A stretch of 64,000 nt of DNA from positions 120,653,202 to 120,717,201 of the forward strand of contig NC_033797.1 of NCBI RefSeq assembly GCF_001876935.1. Reading direction: 5' to 3'. Below, piece by piece: positions 9,868 through 22,450 of the stretch. Numbering within the stretch: position 1 is the first letter of the stretch; every line of letters starts with the position of its first letter. A program made the translations under genes and the position numbers. The stretch comes from Asparagus officinalis. Its lineage: Eukaryota; Streptophyta; Magnoliopsida; Asparagales; Asparagaceae. A model generated the notes under the pieces. That model was not told where the DNA came from. It did no database searches and was given only the letters and a program-made list of their open reading frames with translations.

Positions 9868-12800
9868 ATGTCGCCGCGTCGATCCAGAGGTTCCCGAGGT
9901 CGTTCGACTGCTCAGTCCCCTGAAGAGGCTGGTCCCGCTGCCGTTTCACATGGGGGTATATTTCTTTTGTCCTTTCGCAATTTTAAATACTGTATTTTAT
10001 CAATTTCATATATATGTACCTCTATTTGTATGCAGATCCTCGTTTGTATCCTTTGAGATACATTCGAGAAGAGCCGGTATCCTCCTTTGAGGGGATCGAC
10101 GCTTAAAAGTGCTTGTTTTGCTTGGACAAAACGCACTTCAGTACATACAGGGGCGATTTTATATCATCCCACGTGTGTTGAAAGGTTTCGATATGCCGTT
10201 ATAATGCCCGTGCATAGTAACGCATATCTCTTTTATGCATGTGGTAGATATAAGATCGTCGCGCCTGTTATGGGATGGCGATCATATCTTATGGAGTAAG
10301 ATATATTGCCTTCTCTATTTCTTTATCAGTCCAATTCCCTTCTACGATCTTTACTGCTGATGCGGTTACGGGCCAGAGTAGCGCTACCCACTCTTATTAT
10401 GAGGGGCTTCCGTTAATTGAATCATCTCCCCAATTCAAATCTGACTATAGCGAAGGGGCTAGAGAGTTGATCCGGCGAGGTAATTGTCATGTTCTACGAC
10501 GGTTAATCACAGATGCAACCTTGATTTCAGAGCAAGACTCGAATCAATGTATAAGGAAGCCGGATTTCTTGTTTGGTGATTCGGTAAAAGATCCAGAGAT
10601 TGCTTTCTGTAAGCCTGCGCAATGGTTGCACCAAAGCGGGTCATCATTCTTATATCTGCCCTGGATTCCTCGGGAGTATTCGCTGTTAAAGTTCAGGAAT
10701 TTATCCGTTAGCCGTGAAATGTTCTGGAGATTAACTGAAAATCACGAGCGCATTCACTGTGGTTTCATTGGAAAAGAGGCTACCCCGGGTTCCAGTGAAA
10801 GAACTTCTGTACGAGGGCTTCATCCGGGTGTCTTAGGTCAAGACAATATACCTCAGAATGAAAAGACAGCGCAGGCCAACACCGTGAAGAACCGGTTAGC
10901 GGCAGCGGGAAAAAGATTACCCATAGAGAATTTCAGATGTTATGGATGGGTCCATTATTTTGGAGACAAGTGGTGGTGGACCAGAATGACTCGCTATGTG
11001 TTGAACCGTTGGGGGCGAGAGTTAGCAGAACTAGGATTGGCGGTCCCGATCCGTGCTACTATGTATGGTCTGCAGATTAGTGTAGGTCATTTCCTCCGTT
11101 TGTTCGAGATCTACAACCCGGACACTAATACGTTCTTTACCAAGAATGGGGAGCTCGGACTACCACTGTATGAAATGATGAAGGTGTCTGGTTTGCCCAT
11201 GGGCGATGTTCCATATCAAGAGTTCTTCCCAACCACCAGTCAGCTCAACAAGATGAAAGATCGGTCAGCTGTGACCCATGACACTTTATAGGAATTGACC
11301 TGCCATTATCACATAGCCATGGCTGAGATGGAGCCTAAAGCCAGGAAGAAATCCCCCCAGATCAGTTTAAAACAATTCGCCGATTATCTGTTCAAGAACT
11401 GGATGACCGTTCGGAAGAGGTACGCGGATTATCTCTTTTGAGTTCGGGTGAAATCAATCGGTTGTTAGAGAAAACAAACGCGCAATCTTACACCTCTCGC
11501 TCAGAAGACGGATTTTCGCACGGTACAAAATTCCGCCCTTATCTGTGGCAAGCTGGTGTCCCGATTCATCCTACCACCCTGCTTGCTGGCTTCTTGGCCT
11601 TATGGTTGAAGAGGTGTGTGGCTCCCCATCAATCCTCCGATGCGATGCCAATGGAAGTATTGTATCCAGCCGTCCAGCTAGCTACAGGTTGCAAATTATC
11701 CTTGCTTCCCGCTATGGTGGCTACTATTCACAGTGGATTACGGTAATTAATCTCCGTGTTTACCCAGGAGAAAAAGAAACCCTCCGCCAGCCTATCCGTT
11801 CCGAAGCTGGAGCAAAACCCCCCCCCCCCAGCCTATCCGTTCCGAAGCTGGAGCTGCCCTACACTTATCTAATGACCTGGTTAGTACTTCACCGGCCAGA
11901 TTTAATGGAAGCTCCTGAGACGGTAGATCCCAGCCTTCCTCTGTTGCAGAATCTTGAGGGTTGCAAATGGGTCAGACATCGATGGCCGGACATCACAAGG
12001 CAGTTTAAAATTCACAAGTGTTGGGAATTCTTCCCTTGCTTCCCTCTATTCTCCGGTACGTACAATACAACTTTATTAGATGCTGAAGACCCAAGGCAGA
12101 ATCATACCATCTTGGACGTCGGGTGTTTCCGATGGTTGATGAACATTCGACCTGGATATCTATTATTCAGGGTAAGAGATGTTTGTCACATTGAACCCTA
12201 TCTTCCATGTCGATTTGCTCGTCAATTCGGCTATGATCAAATGTATGTCAGCAACCTGAATCGTCACCTTAGTTTTCGAGGTGGACTTATCGACGGTGCG
12301 AGAGCTTGGTTTTGGAGTATTGCCGGCTGCACCAATGCTGAATTTGATCTCCCTTTAGAAGCGCCGCCTCTCCAGATGACCTTCCTGTATTACAAGTGGC
12401 TGATAGCCGCCAATATTGTCACCCGACGTAGGAGAATATCAGACTCAGAGGAAGAGGTAGCTCCACGACAAGCAACAGAAGCGACCCGTGAAGCTGTGAT
12501 GTCGCCTCGAGGAAAAGATGCTGCTGAATCTTCTAGAAAGGGAAAGGAACCGGCCCGCCCAACCGACAGTGAAGGAGAGTTTGATAGTAAGGAAACTGAA
12601 ACTTCTGAAGGGACGGGTGAGACTGATTCGAGTTCTGAGGAAGCAGCTGGCCTCCCCGATTCTTTCTTTGAAAGGGGACTTGTACGCCCTTCTGCTACGC
12701 CTACTCAACCACAGAATGCTCCGAAAAGAAGAGAGAGAGTCGTTATGACTTATCCCAACCGGATGACGGTGGAGGTTCATAGTGGGGATGAAGAGGATGA

Positions 12801-14977
12801 AGAAGATACAGTGCCTCTCGCTCGTCGACAAAGGTCGCAACTTCCTACTCAAGCTCAAACCCAGATTCCTCCCAGAACTGAATTACGCACCAAACGTCAT
12901 CACGAAGGTTCTGAAGCACATCCACCGAAGAGACAAAAGAAAGCTGTCTCTAAACCACGCGTTCATCTTCCTGCTCTAGAAGAGACGTCTGGTCGTAGTG
13001 CTTCTTCTGATGAACAAGGTAACTATTTGTTTTTATCACTTTTACGAGTCGAGAAGAAGGAGAATTGCTAGCTGATGCTGCTTCTCCCGGAGGTATGGAG
13101 ACTGAGGAGACCAGCTTTGTCCAACAAATGCAGGATGCTCTGAAAGAAGGACCAGCTGGTGTTCCACCAACTCCTGACATTGATCCATCGGCTACAGACA
13201 CAGGTACTGATCTTTCTCCTCTCGGAAGAGAAATCCGAGAAATGAATGAGTCAGACCGTGTGCCTCCTTTAATGACTTGTGCGCTTGGTCTCCTTTTAGT
13301 TGTCTCCTTTTAGTCAAGCTAAAAGAAGCGGGTACAAGTAGTGGAGCTCTCGAATCCGTCCCAGTCAACAAAGGTAACGTTAATCGTCTTTTTTGAGCAA
13401 ATTCGTCTAAATTTATATGGTATTTATGACTCAACACGTTCCGTAGATGCCACGATGCATGAATCAACTGAAGGAGAAGCTACCCATGCCACGAAAGTCG
13501 ATGATTTTAATGATTTCGACTTTAATCTTGATATTTCAGAGGACGACCATCAGCAAATCTCCGATTTCTTGTTGGGGAAGGCTTCTGATGCCGCTATAGG
13601 ATCAGATGTTGGAATTGGTTCAACAGAAGCAGGTCCTTCTGAGAGTAAGACTTTGGTTCTGTGAACTCCACATATATATATACGTATATATTTTGACTTG
13701 ATTAATCATATAAGTGTCTGAATTATAGGACCAACTGCTGGAGCTGATACTACTATAATCACTGGAACGTCTGAAATTAGTCCAGTCGCAACAAAAGCGA
13801 GACCAACTGAAGAAGTTGGTACGTCGGCTGATGTTGTGCCTAGAGCTGGTGAGTTTTACTCATCATTTGTTTCAAATTTCTGATTACCATTCCATCATAC
13901 TCATTGCGATTCTCTTGTTTGTAGAATATTCTCCCAAGGAGCCTCTCAATTTAGACCCAAACTTCTCTGAGGTTGAGATTGAAAAATCTTCTGACGTAGC
14001 TAGTGCGTCAAAAGCTGCCATTCCTGAACCGACTTTGGCTGCTCAGGAGGCCGNNNNNNNNNNACGTCAAAGGCTGTCAATCCTGAACCAACTTTGGCTG
14101 TTCAGGAGGCCGGACTACCACTATTGGGTGACCAAAGTCATGCTGAAGGCTCTTCTGTTAAACTTGGTATGCTTCAACTTGCCATTATGCATGCACACAT
14201 ATATTTTGTACTAACATATTTGTCCTCATCACAGCTCCTTCCTCAGCATTATTAAATCAAATCCAGGCTTTATTGGCAGACGAGGACCCGGATAAAGCTG
14301 TCATTTGCACTGATCTTCAAGGCTTCATCTCTTTTTTAAATGCTATGGTCGATCGCATTCTCTTCAAGGGCTCGTATTTTGAGAATTTTAAGAGACCCCT
14401 TGATCATTACATATGGGAAATTCAAGAGGAAGGATATAATGAGTTAGCCGACTCGATCAACACCTATTTGGTCGACTTGAAGCAACATGTTGAACTTCTG
14501 AAGGATCTCCGCACCAAAGGCGTACCCTCCTATATCGCTTCTCACATGGACTCCAAGTTGCAAGCATGGCGTGATTCTCAAAAATCTGCTAACTCTGAAC
14601 TCCAAAAGCTAAGAGCCCGCAGTAATCAACTTAGGGTGAGTGTTGACAGGAAAACACACGCCAAGGTTAACCTGCGCCGAGACTTAGAGTCGAATCAAGC
14701 GGAGATAGCTCGCTTAGAAGAGCAACTTGTAAATGCCAAGGATGCTCGTGAAATTCTGGAGTCTGAGTTGACGAAGGTAACTCAAGCTGAAGAAGACCTA
14801 TTACAGCAACTGAATCTTCAGGATAAAATACTTGCTGAAAAGGAACAAGAGATTGTCAAACTTCAAAGTGTTGACGAAGAAGTTTTCAAAATTAAATTGG
14901 CAACTGAGCTTGAACAGACTTATGCGTTAGAACTTTCGCAGGTTGAAGATCAGATTCGTCAATATAAACTCTTGTAA
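9868..14977 (+). pseudogene. Plant mobile domain (PMD) gene with coiled-coil C-terminus, antisense ORF of a Tat element
   Basis: The first ATG (9868) gives MSPRRSRGSRGRSTAQ. A probable intron follows (GTATAT near 9956 to ATGCAG near 10033). The region 10330-12450 encodes a PMD-like domain: RYVLNRWGRELAELGLA, LPLYEMMKVSGLPMG, VPIHPTTLLAGFLALWL and PLFSGTYNTTLL. An acidic, Ser-rich linker with KR clusters (12450-13020) comes next, then several short exons with AG..GT borders (13073-14240). A 234-residue helical segment rich in heptad-like Leu, Glu and Lys ends the gene (14273-14977). PMD proteins occur in transposons and in host silencing factors such as the MAIN family. Breaks: a likely frameshift near 10105, TAG at 11289, frame changes near 11440 and 11740, a 26-base duplication at 11790-11850 and an N gap. 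It is probably decayed, though splicing could bypass some breaks. Confidence 0.7.
14054..14063. other. Assembly gap (10 N) inside the PMD gene
   Basis: Ten N sit between two near-copies of the same sequence (GTCAAAAGCTGCCATTCC before, GTCAAAGGCTGTCAATCC after). The gap therefore probably stands for an unresolved tandem repeat of short exons. Confidence 0.95.
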
Positions 14978-16226
14978 TTGTAGAACATATATTTTTGTAG
15001 CTTTGTTTGAACGCTTTTGGTAAATATAGTGAACTCTTTGCTCATTGAAATTTTATTATGATTACTCATTCTTGTTTAGAATAAATAACCATAATACTTA
15101 TAGAATTTTTAGCAAATTCTCAGTCATCAACGGATTTGATATGCCTTTACCGACTATCGTTTGAATCGGGCTAGTATGTGAATTATCTGAATCCGTTTCA
15201 CATATAACGTTGTGCTAAAAGAATTAAACTCTTTTAGACTTTGAACTACAATGTTGAATATGTAGGCTACATGTGTTAGATGTAGGCTTATTTCTAATAA
15301 GGGATAGAGATAATATCCCCCATGCGTAAATGGCATGGCTTTTGAAATGCAAATAGGTTATATTTCCTATGCAGGAAAATGAACCCAAAATTATAAAGAA
15401 AGAATTGAGTATTCTATCTTTCAATCTCTTGTTTGTTGGTAGAGATAAACCCTAGAATCGGATAGGAATAATTTCATATTCCATCTTCTGGTCTCTTGTT
15501 TGTTGGTAGAGATAAACGCAAAATTGGAGAGGAAAAATTTTATATTCTATCTCCTGGTCTCTTGTTTGTTGGTAGAGATAAACCCAAAATCGGAGAGGAA
15601 GAATTTTATATTCTATCTCTTAGTCTCTTGTTTGTTGGTAGAGATAAACCCAAAATCGGAGAGGAATAATTTTATATTCTATCTCCTATTGCAAAAGAAA
15701 CTCAAAGTGGGATCTCCACTTAAAGAATCTGGACTGGTTTGAATAATCCTAACTGTCATAAGGTTTGATTATTCAATTCAAAAGTGGATCTTTCGTTCGC
15801 AAAACGAATCGGAAAGAGATTTTGATTGTGGTCCTAACTGTAGTAAGGTTTGACCAAGTGAGAGTTTTGAGACGATCCTAACTGTAGGAAGGTTTGATCG
15901 CTCGATTTGTGGGCCTCTCGTTCATTGAAGGAATCGAGAGGGGATTTTAGCTTTGGTCCTAACTGTTTAAAGGTTTGACCAAATGAGCAGTGGGGGTTGG
16001 AATGATTTTAATCCATGACTGATTTTGGTGTACTCTTCGTCGATCGATTTGACTGGTGAGGAGTTTTGTGAGGAAAGATTAACTGTTTACAGACTTGAAT
16101 CTCATCTCAACAAAAGCTGTAAAAGAACTTTAGGATAATCAAAAACATATTATTTGAAAGATCAGTTTCATATCTAGACCAATCAACTGATCTCGGGTTA
16201 TCCCAAAATATCCTATACAGGATTCT
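14978..16226 (-). other. Noncoding region between the PMD gene and Tat-B integrase
   Basis: No gene is seen. At 15105-15175 is a block shared with 54785-54860 and 57233-57305 (contains CAGTCATCAACGGATTTG and CGTTTGAATCGGGCTAG). A hairpin module follows at 15288-15313, then a 66-bp tandem repeat, then several CCTAACTGT..AGGTTTGA motifs (15740-15990). The end at about 16140-16260 is the remnant of the integrase C-terminus joined to upstream coding sequence by a deletion. Confidence 0.7.
15426..15690. repeat. 66-bp tandem repeat, about 4 copies, in Tat-B 3' noncoding region
   Basis: Units start at CTCTTGTTTGTTGGTAGAGA at 15426, 15493, 15559 and 15625. The period is 66-67 bases. Since 66 is a multiple of three, a plus-strand frame stays open across it, but this looks like a by-product of the repeat and not a gene. 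Confidence 0.9.
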
Positions 16227-18458
16227 CTAGGAACTTCCCGTTCTACATAGGTTATCCTGAAGGACGGCGAGGACCAAATCTCCTTCTTTAAAACTTCGTT
16301 GTCGGACCTTTTTGTCAAAAGCCCGGGAAATTCTAGCTTGATAAAACTCGATCTGTTGTTGAGCTTCCAAGCGCTTCTCATCTAACATCTCTAATTCCTT
16401 AAGATGTTTCTGATGATGTTCTTCCGTCGTCATTCCCGTTGTAAGAGCGATACGGAGGGAAGGAATCTGTATTTCTAATGGAAGGACGGCTTCACACCCA
16501 TATATTAAGGCATACGGGGTGGTTCCGGTTAGCATACGGACGGTGGTACGATAAGCCCACAGCGCTTCGCCGAGTTTGTCGTCCCAATCTCATTTATTGG
16601 TTTTCACCAATTTTGCCAGAATTTTGATGATAGTCTTGTTAAAAGCTTCGGCCAATCCGTTAGCTGTAGGATTATAAGCAGTCGATGAAACGTCTTTAAT
16701 CCCGAATTTACTGCAGAACTTGATAAACGCGTTGCTCACGAACTGAGGACCATTATCGTGCACTATTCGCCTTGGAACACCATACCTATATATGACATGG
16801 TGTTTAATAAATTTGACCACATCACTCGTCTTTACTTCTCTAAGTGGAACTGCTTCTGCCCATTTCGAGAAATAATCTGTGATTGCCAAAATGAAACGGT
16901 CCCCTTTAACCAAAGGCGGAAAGATAGGACCTACTATGTCCATTCCCCAAGTTTCGAATGGCCATGATGTCGCCGATGGATGTAAATACTCAGGCGGCTG
17001 GTGCATATAATTTGCATGTAACTGACACACTTCACATCGTCGTGCGTAGTCGATTGCGTCTTTTACCATAGTTAGCCAATAATACTCGATTCTCCTAAGT
17101 CGATCACAAAGTTTAGGACCGGGCTGATGTGCACCGCAAATCCCATCATGCGCCTCTTTGAGTGCTTGTTCCGCTTCTTTACTGGATAGACAACGTAGTA
17201 AAAGACCATCGTACGATCGTCGATACAACGTTTGCGCTATGGCGTTGTAGTAAAACCTCGGCGCTCTTCGCCGAATCGATTCCCTTTCTCTTACATCTTC
17301 AGGCAATATACCATGTAGGACGTAGTCGATAATGGGAAAACGCCAATCTCGAACTTCGGGTTCGACTCCTGTTGAGTATGCTTCTTTAGCATTTGAATCG
17401 TAGATTAGAACAATAAGCTGGTGAGTCCTCACTGTAATCAATTGTTCTGTTTCGGGAGGTTGAGCCAAGGATACCGACAACGCCGTCAATGCGTCTACAT
17501 ACGCGTTTTGGAGACGTGGAACATACTCGATGAAAAATCCTTCAAATGAGCTTGCCATCTCGATGGCCACCTGGTGGTATGGAATCAGGTCTCGATTTCT
17601 GACTTCATACTCTCCTTGTATTTGATTAACTACCAGTTGAGAATCCCCAAAAGCTTCAAGGTATTCGACCCCCAGCTCTTTGGCGAAATTAAGTCCGATT
17701 ATTAACGCATTGTATTCGGTCACGTTATTAGAGCATGGTTCGGTCAGTGAATATGCTCTAGGCAAGACATGCTTTTCTGGGGAAACTAAAACGACCCCCA
17801 CTTCTGAGGAGATTTTAGAACATCCGGGTGTACTTGCCACGTTGGTTGATCGGGAAGCCCCATCGAAGTACAATTGCCACACTTGTTGATGTGAGGTGGT
17901 ATTAACTTCGTGAGTTTCATCTGGCAGGTCGTCGTACAATTCGACTACATCCTTCGTAGGGTTTTTCGCCAGAAGATCACAAATAGCTCGTCCTTTAACT
18001 GATTTTTGTTGCTTGAAGTACAAGTCATATTGCGATAAGAGTAAAGCCCATCTGGCTAAACGCCAATTCATGGAGGCCGGTTGGGTCATGAATACTCGGA
18101 TTGGGTTTATGTTAGAGATGACATAGATTGTCTGTCCAACTAGATAATGTCGCATTTTCTGAATCGCGAATACCAAGGCGAGACATTCTTTCTCAATCAT
18201 CGGATAACGAGACTCAGCTCCTACCAATGTATGACTCAGATAATACATAGCTTGTTCGTGACCGTTATCGTCGTCTTGTGCAAGTAACGCACTTAATGAA
18301 TGGCTCGTCGCTTTGACATAAATCAAAAACGGTCTGCCCAATTTCGGTGCAACGAGAATAGGCAGATTCGCCAGATATTTCTTAATATCTTCGAACGCCT
18401 TTTGGCATGCTTCATCCCAAACGAATGGCACGCCTTTCTTTGTGAGTTTAGAGAATGG
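16227..18458 (-). pseudogene. Tat-B RNase H, archaeal-type RNase H and integrase part of pol
   Basis: A frame of 613 codons (18431 to 16590) has the RT-linked RNase H, the second RNase H (LYFDGASRS, EYNALIIGL, FGDSQLVVNQ, YVDALTALS) and integrase (HDGICGAHQPG, CEVCQ, WGMDIVGP, HDNGPQF, GLAEAFN). A TGA at 16590-16592 replaces the arginine codon of TNKRDWDDK seen in A. The rest of integrase reads on to 16260. There GDLVL is joined to unrelated residues, so about 50 residues of the C-terminal domain are lost. The enzyme would not be functional. Confidence 0.9.
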
Positions 18459-19403
18459 TTAATATTTTCCAGACAGATTTGATATAAACCGACGGATATA
18501 TGCCAATCGACCTTGTAACCCTCTGAGTTCTTTAAGATTTCTCGGGGATTGTAGCTCATGTATCGCCTTCACCTTATCAGGATCAATAGGAATACCTTTT
18601 GTGGTGACGACGAACCCAAGAAATTTACCGCTCGACATTCCAAGGAAGGATTTAGTCGGGTTCATTTTTAGCTGATGACTCCTCATAAGATCGAACATCG
18701 TCTTCAAATCGTTAATGTGATCGCTTTTATCACGACTCTTAACGGCAAGGTCATCAACATAGCATTCGACGGTCTTCCGAAGGTGTTCTTGAAAGATCTT
18801 CGTCATCGCTCGTTGGTACGTAGCGCCGGCATTTTTCAAACCGAATGGCATAACAGTATAACAAAAGACACCAAGGGGTGTTCTGAATGCTGTATGCTTT
18901 TCATCGTCCGGGTGCATCTTGATTTGATTATACCCGAAAAATCCATCCATGAATGATATTCTTTCAAACCCGCATGTGTTGTCAATGATAACGTCCGTAA
19001 TTGGTAGAGGAAAGTTATCTTTGGGGCAGGCCGTATTCAGATCTCTGAAGTCAATGCAGATTCTGATTTTTCCGTTCTTTTTAAGGACTGGAACGCTATT
19101 GGCCAACCATTCAGGATGTTGTTCTTCTCTGACAAAACCCGAATCAATCAGTTTCTTGACTTCGGTCTCTATTGCCTCCATAATTTGCGGACGAAACCGT
19201 CTCTATTGTTGTTTGACGGGTTTAACATCCGGTTTAATATTAAGGCTGTGCATTGCTACCTCTGGATCTAGTCCCGGCATATCTTCATAATTCCAAGCGA
19301 ATACGTCGATATATTCTTGAATGAGGGCGATTAGTTCCTCTTTTTCATCCGCTGGAAGATCACCGCTGATAAATATAGGCTTTGGGTTAGCTTCGTCACC
19401 CAT
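18459..19403 (-). pseudogene. Tat-B reverse transcriptase part of pol
   Basis: Two frames in phase (19403-19203 and 19181-18459) make up the RT domain with RDLN, MDGFFGYNQI and YVDDLAVKSRD. They are parted by TAG at 19203-19205, where A has CAG. The frame ends at TAA (18459-18461), where A has CAA. Both are C-to-T changes. Otherwise the RT is well kept and closely matches A, so A and B belong to one family. Confidence 0.9.
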
Positions 19404-21430
19404 ATTAACTTAGACTACTTTATCCTCTGTAGGAGGTTCTCTTTGAATCGATCACCGTATTGGATATTCATGTAATGTGTCCAAGGATCTTCCCAATTGG
19501 GCAACTGATCGTCTTCTTCTGTTGTGGAAGGATCAACCGTTGCCATATTTGACATGAGAGTTTTGAACCTTTCCCCAATGCTCACGTCAGAATCCCAAGT
19601 TGAAGCATCGGATGAATGTCCACTCTTATTTATTAGTTGGCTAATAATCTGTTGGCCGTATTCAACATCAGATGATGAAGCATAACCTAGACCCCTTTTA
19701 TGACTGTAATAATTATCTGGTCTTCCTTTTGGTACGTAGGCGGGACGGGGCGGAACCCTGACGCCTTGACCAAAATAAAGACCTTCACCAAGCGAAAGGT
19801 CATAACCTTGCTTTGTCATATAACCATTCGCTTGTGAACTATACCGAGAGAAATGTCACTCGGGCTTTTCTTCGTCCGAATTAATATTCAAGAAAAGATC
19901 TGGAGTAGGGGATGGTTCCCCTTTTCCAAAGACTATCTCTTTTTCACCCCCCGTCTTCACGGGTAGTATCATAGTTGTTCCGAATGAATTTTGGAGGTAT
20001 TTCGTCGTTGTACAGGATGAACGAAGTGGCATATGTAGGCTAGGGTCGTCGTACAATTTCTGCATTACATCATCAAGACAACGCGAGTACTCTAAATTAC
20101 CATTTATTATTTCATCGGCAAGCTGCCAGTTACAACTTTCATCCGACGAATCACCACCGTCAAGATCGATTACAAGAGGTTCAATGTCATTCAGTACAAG
20201 ACCTTCACTATAATCGAGCCCAGCTTCGGTATCAGCTTCTTCTCCGCTGTCCGTACCATGGGCCGATGGTTCAGTATCGGATTCAGCACCGTAAAGAAGG
20301 GAGTCAGTAAAATAATTTTCTAACCCCTTAAACGGTTGCTTATCCGCGACCACCGTCTTAACCTCATTGTTAGTGTCGACATATTTTAGATACTGATGGA
20401 GGGTGGAGGGAACTATAAGATTACTGTGAATCCATGGGAGACCCAACAGTAAGTTATAGGAAGTCTCTGCATCAATCACATAACAGGTGACTTCAGACTT
20501 CAGTTCTCCAAGTTGACACTTCACTCGGATTTTCCCCAATGGCCTTGACCCGCTTGTGTTAAACCCGTAGATAACGGTTCCTGTGGAGGATAGCTTGTTG
20601 GCGGGGATTCCAAGGTGGTACATCAATTGAAGTGGCATGATGCTAACAGCGGAACCCGGATCAATTTGGATCTGGTTGACAACGCTTGAGCCAATATATC
20701 CGGTGAAATATAGAGGCCTATCATGTTTCGAATTTTTAACTTGCATATCTTCTTTGGTAAAAGCAATGCAAGGAAATCTCGTAGCTGCCAAGTTACAGTG
20801 CTGAACTGACGACTCTGGCTCTTCAGGAGTTGGCTTAATTTGGGTGAGGAATACTTCAGAATCAGCTAACGCTTCTTGTAGAGCTTCTCTGGTATCCTTT
20901 GAGAGACGTAGTAGCTCGTACAGCGTGATTCTTGCTGGGATATTAGCTAATTGAGCCATGACGTCGAAATGGTATGGAGCGTTAGAGCTTTCCGGTTTGT
21001 CTCGTCCAATCGGTCGGTTGAAACGAGACCTCTTGTAGCGAAAACTTCCTGTTCCCCCTCAGAAAGTGGTAAAGCTGAGATTTCTTCATCATCTTTCTCA
21101 GGAATTGCCGAGGCTCCGTAACAAGTTTTCTCTTTTCCTTTGCCTTTCACTTTCTTCTTCGACGTGGATGTCGTCCATTGTTCATCTTCAAGCAAATCCG
21201 GATGAACCCAAAGGATTTCGCCATTGGGGGTTGTGTGAGATACAAGCTCTTTTTGGCGCTGTCCATGCGGGTCATCGTTGATGGTCTGCATCTTGACCTT
21301 TGATACCGGTTCGGCTTGAAACCAGGATAAAGGAACTGATCCGAAGCTGATAGACACCGCATTCGCCCCTACTTTCTTCTCTTTCGGCTTCGGTGTCACG
21401 ATGCCAACATCAATTAAGGTTTGTATTTTG
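19404..21430 (-). pseudogene. Tat-B aspartic protease and linkers
   Basis: The protease centre is IDPGSAVSIMPL, followed by ETSYNLLLGLPWIH. Downstream, the acidic linker (SDTEPSAHGTDSGEE and on) is open here, although A has a stop. The frame stops at about 19856 and at TAA 19410-19412 (A has CAA). Upstream, about 190 bases of the linker between EVFATR and SRFNRPIGRD are missing, and this shifts the frame near 21030. A protein of normal length cannot be made. Confidence 0.85.
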
Positions 21431-22450
21431 TCCTTTAAGACATAACACGCCTTAGTGGGATGGTGGACCCTTCTGTGATATGCATAATACTTCGGGTCAT
21501 TGATCTTCGTTGCTTCTTCTTGGTTTGTGACTGGCAGAAGCTTGATCTTATTATTCTCTAACAGGTATTTGAAGATGACCGGAACTTCATCATCTTTGAA
21601 AGAGTATTCTTTCGGGAATCTGGGCTCCGAAGTCTTGGGTTGCCTCGGAGGTTGTTGATTCTGATTTGGCGCCAGTTAGAAAGACGATTGCTTCGGTTGT
21701 TGCTGCGGTTGTTGTGATGTTTGATGAGCATCGACAGCTGCCGCGGACCCTCTTCCTCGGCCTCGAGGATTAAAGTTCTGTTTTTGGTTATTAGCTGGTG
21801 GCAGACCTCTCTCCAAATTCTTTCTCTTGAGAAAGCGTTCAGCCTGTTCACCTCTCACTTTCAACTCTTTCCAAGTTTTAGAGGGGACAACCCCCATGAC
21901 CTCTAATACAACCAGCGACAAGTTATTGTGACATGTTTGCAGAATAAATTCCTCTGTGAGTGGATCTCTGCAGTTCACCGCTTTGTCCCAGAATCGTTTG
22001 ATAAAAACATCAACCGACTCCCCATCCTTCTGCTTCTCGTCCAATAACGTGCCAATAGAAACCTCTGTGTCGTCGTCGAAGAAATTGGTGAGGAATAATT
22101 CTTCCATATCCTCCCAGCTAGTGATACTCCCAGGCTTAAGGCGTTGGTACCAATCGAAGGCAGGCCCGCGAAGGGTTCCTACGAATGACCGGACCATCAA
22201 GGCTTCATTTCCGGATATTGCGCCAAGATGTGACTTGAAATAGATCAAGTGCTGAGTTGGTGAACCCCTGCCATCAAAAGGAGTAAAGTTAATCAAATTA
22301 AATTTCTGGGGATAAGGAATCAGGTCCCACTCCCTCGGGTATGGGTATGAAATGCCTGTTTTCTTCACTTCTTGAGCTGTCATCAGAGCATTGACTTTGC
22401 TCTCGAGATCATGCATCTTCTTGTCCTCTTCCTCACTCTTCTTCAAACAG
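21431..22450 (-). pseudogene. Tat-B gag
   Basis: The frame ending at 21676 carries the gag fold: ISYPYPREWDLIPYPQKFNL, FDGRGSPTQHLIYFK, RGPAFDWYQRLKPGSI and ESVDVFIKRFWDKAVNCRD. It continues after one stop through a glutamine-rich part to the Cys-His motif. There the first Cys is changed (KYYAYHRRVHHPTKAC). Gag would build the virus-like particle. Confidence 0.85.
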
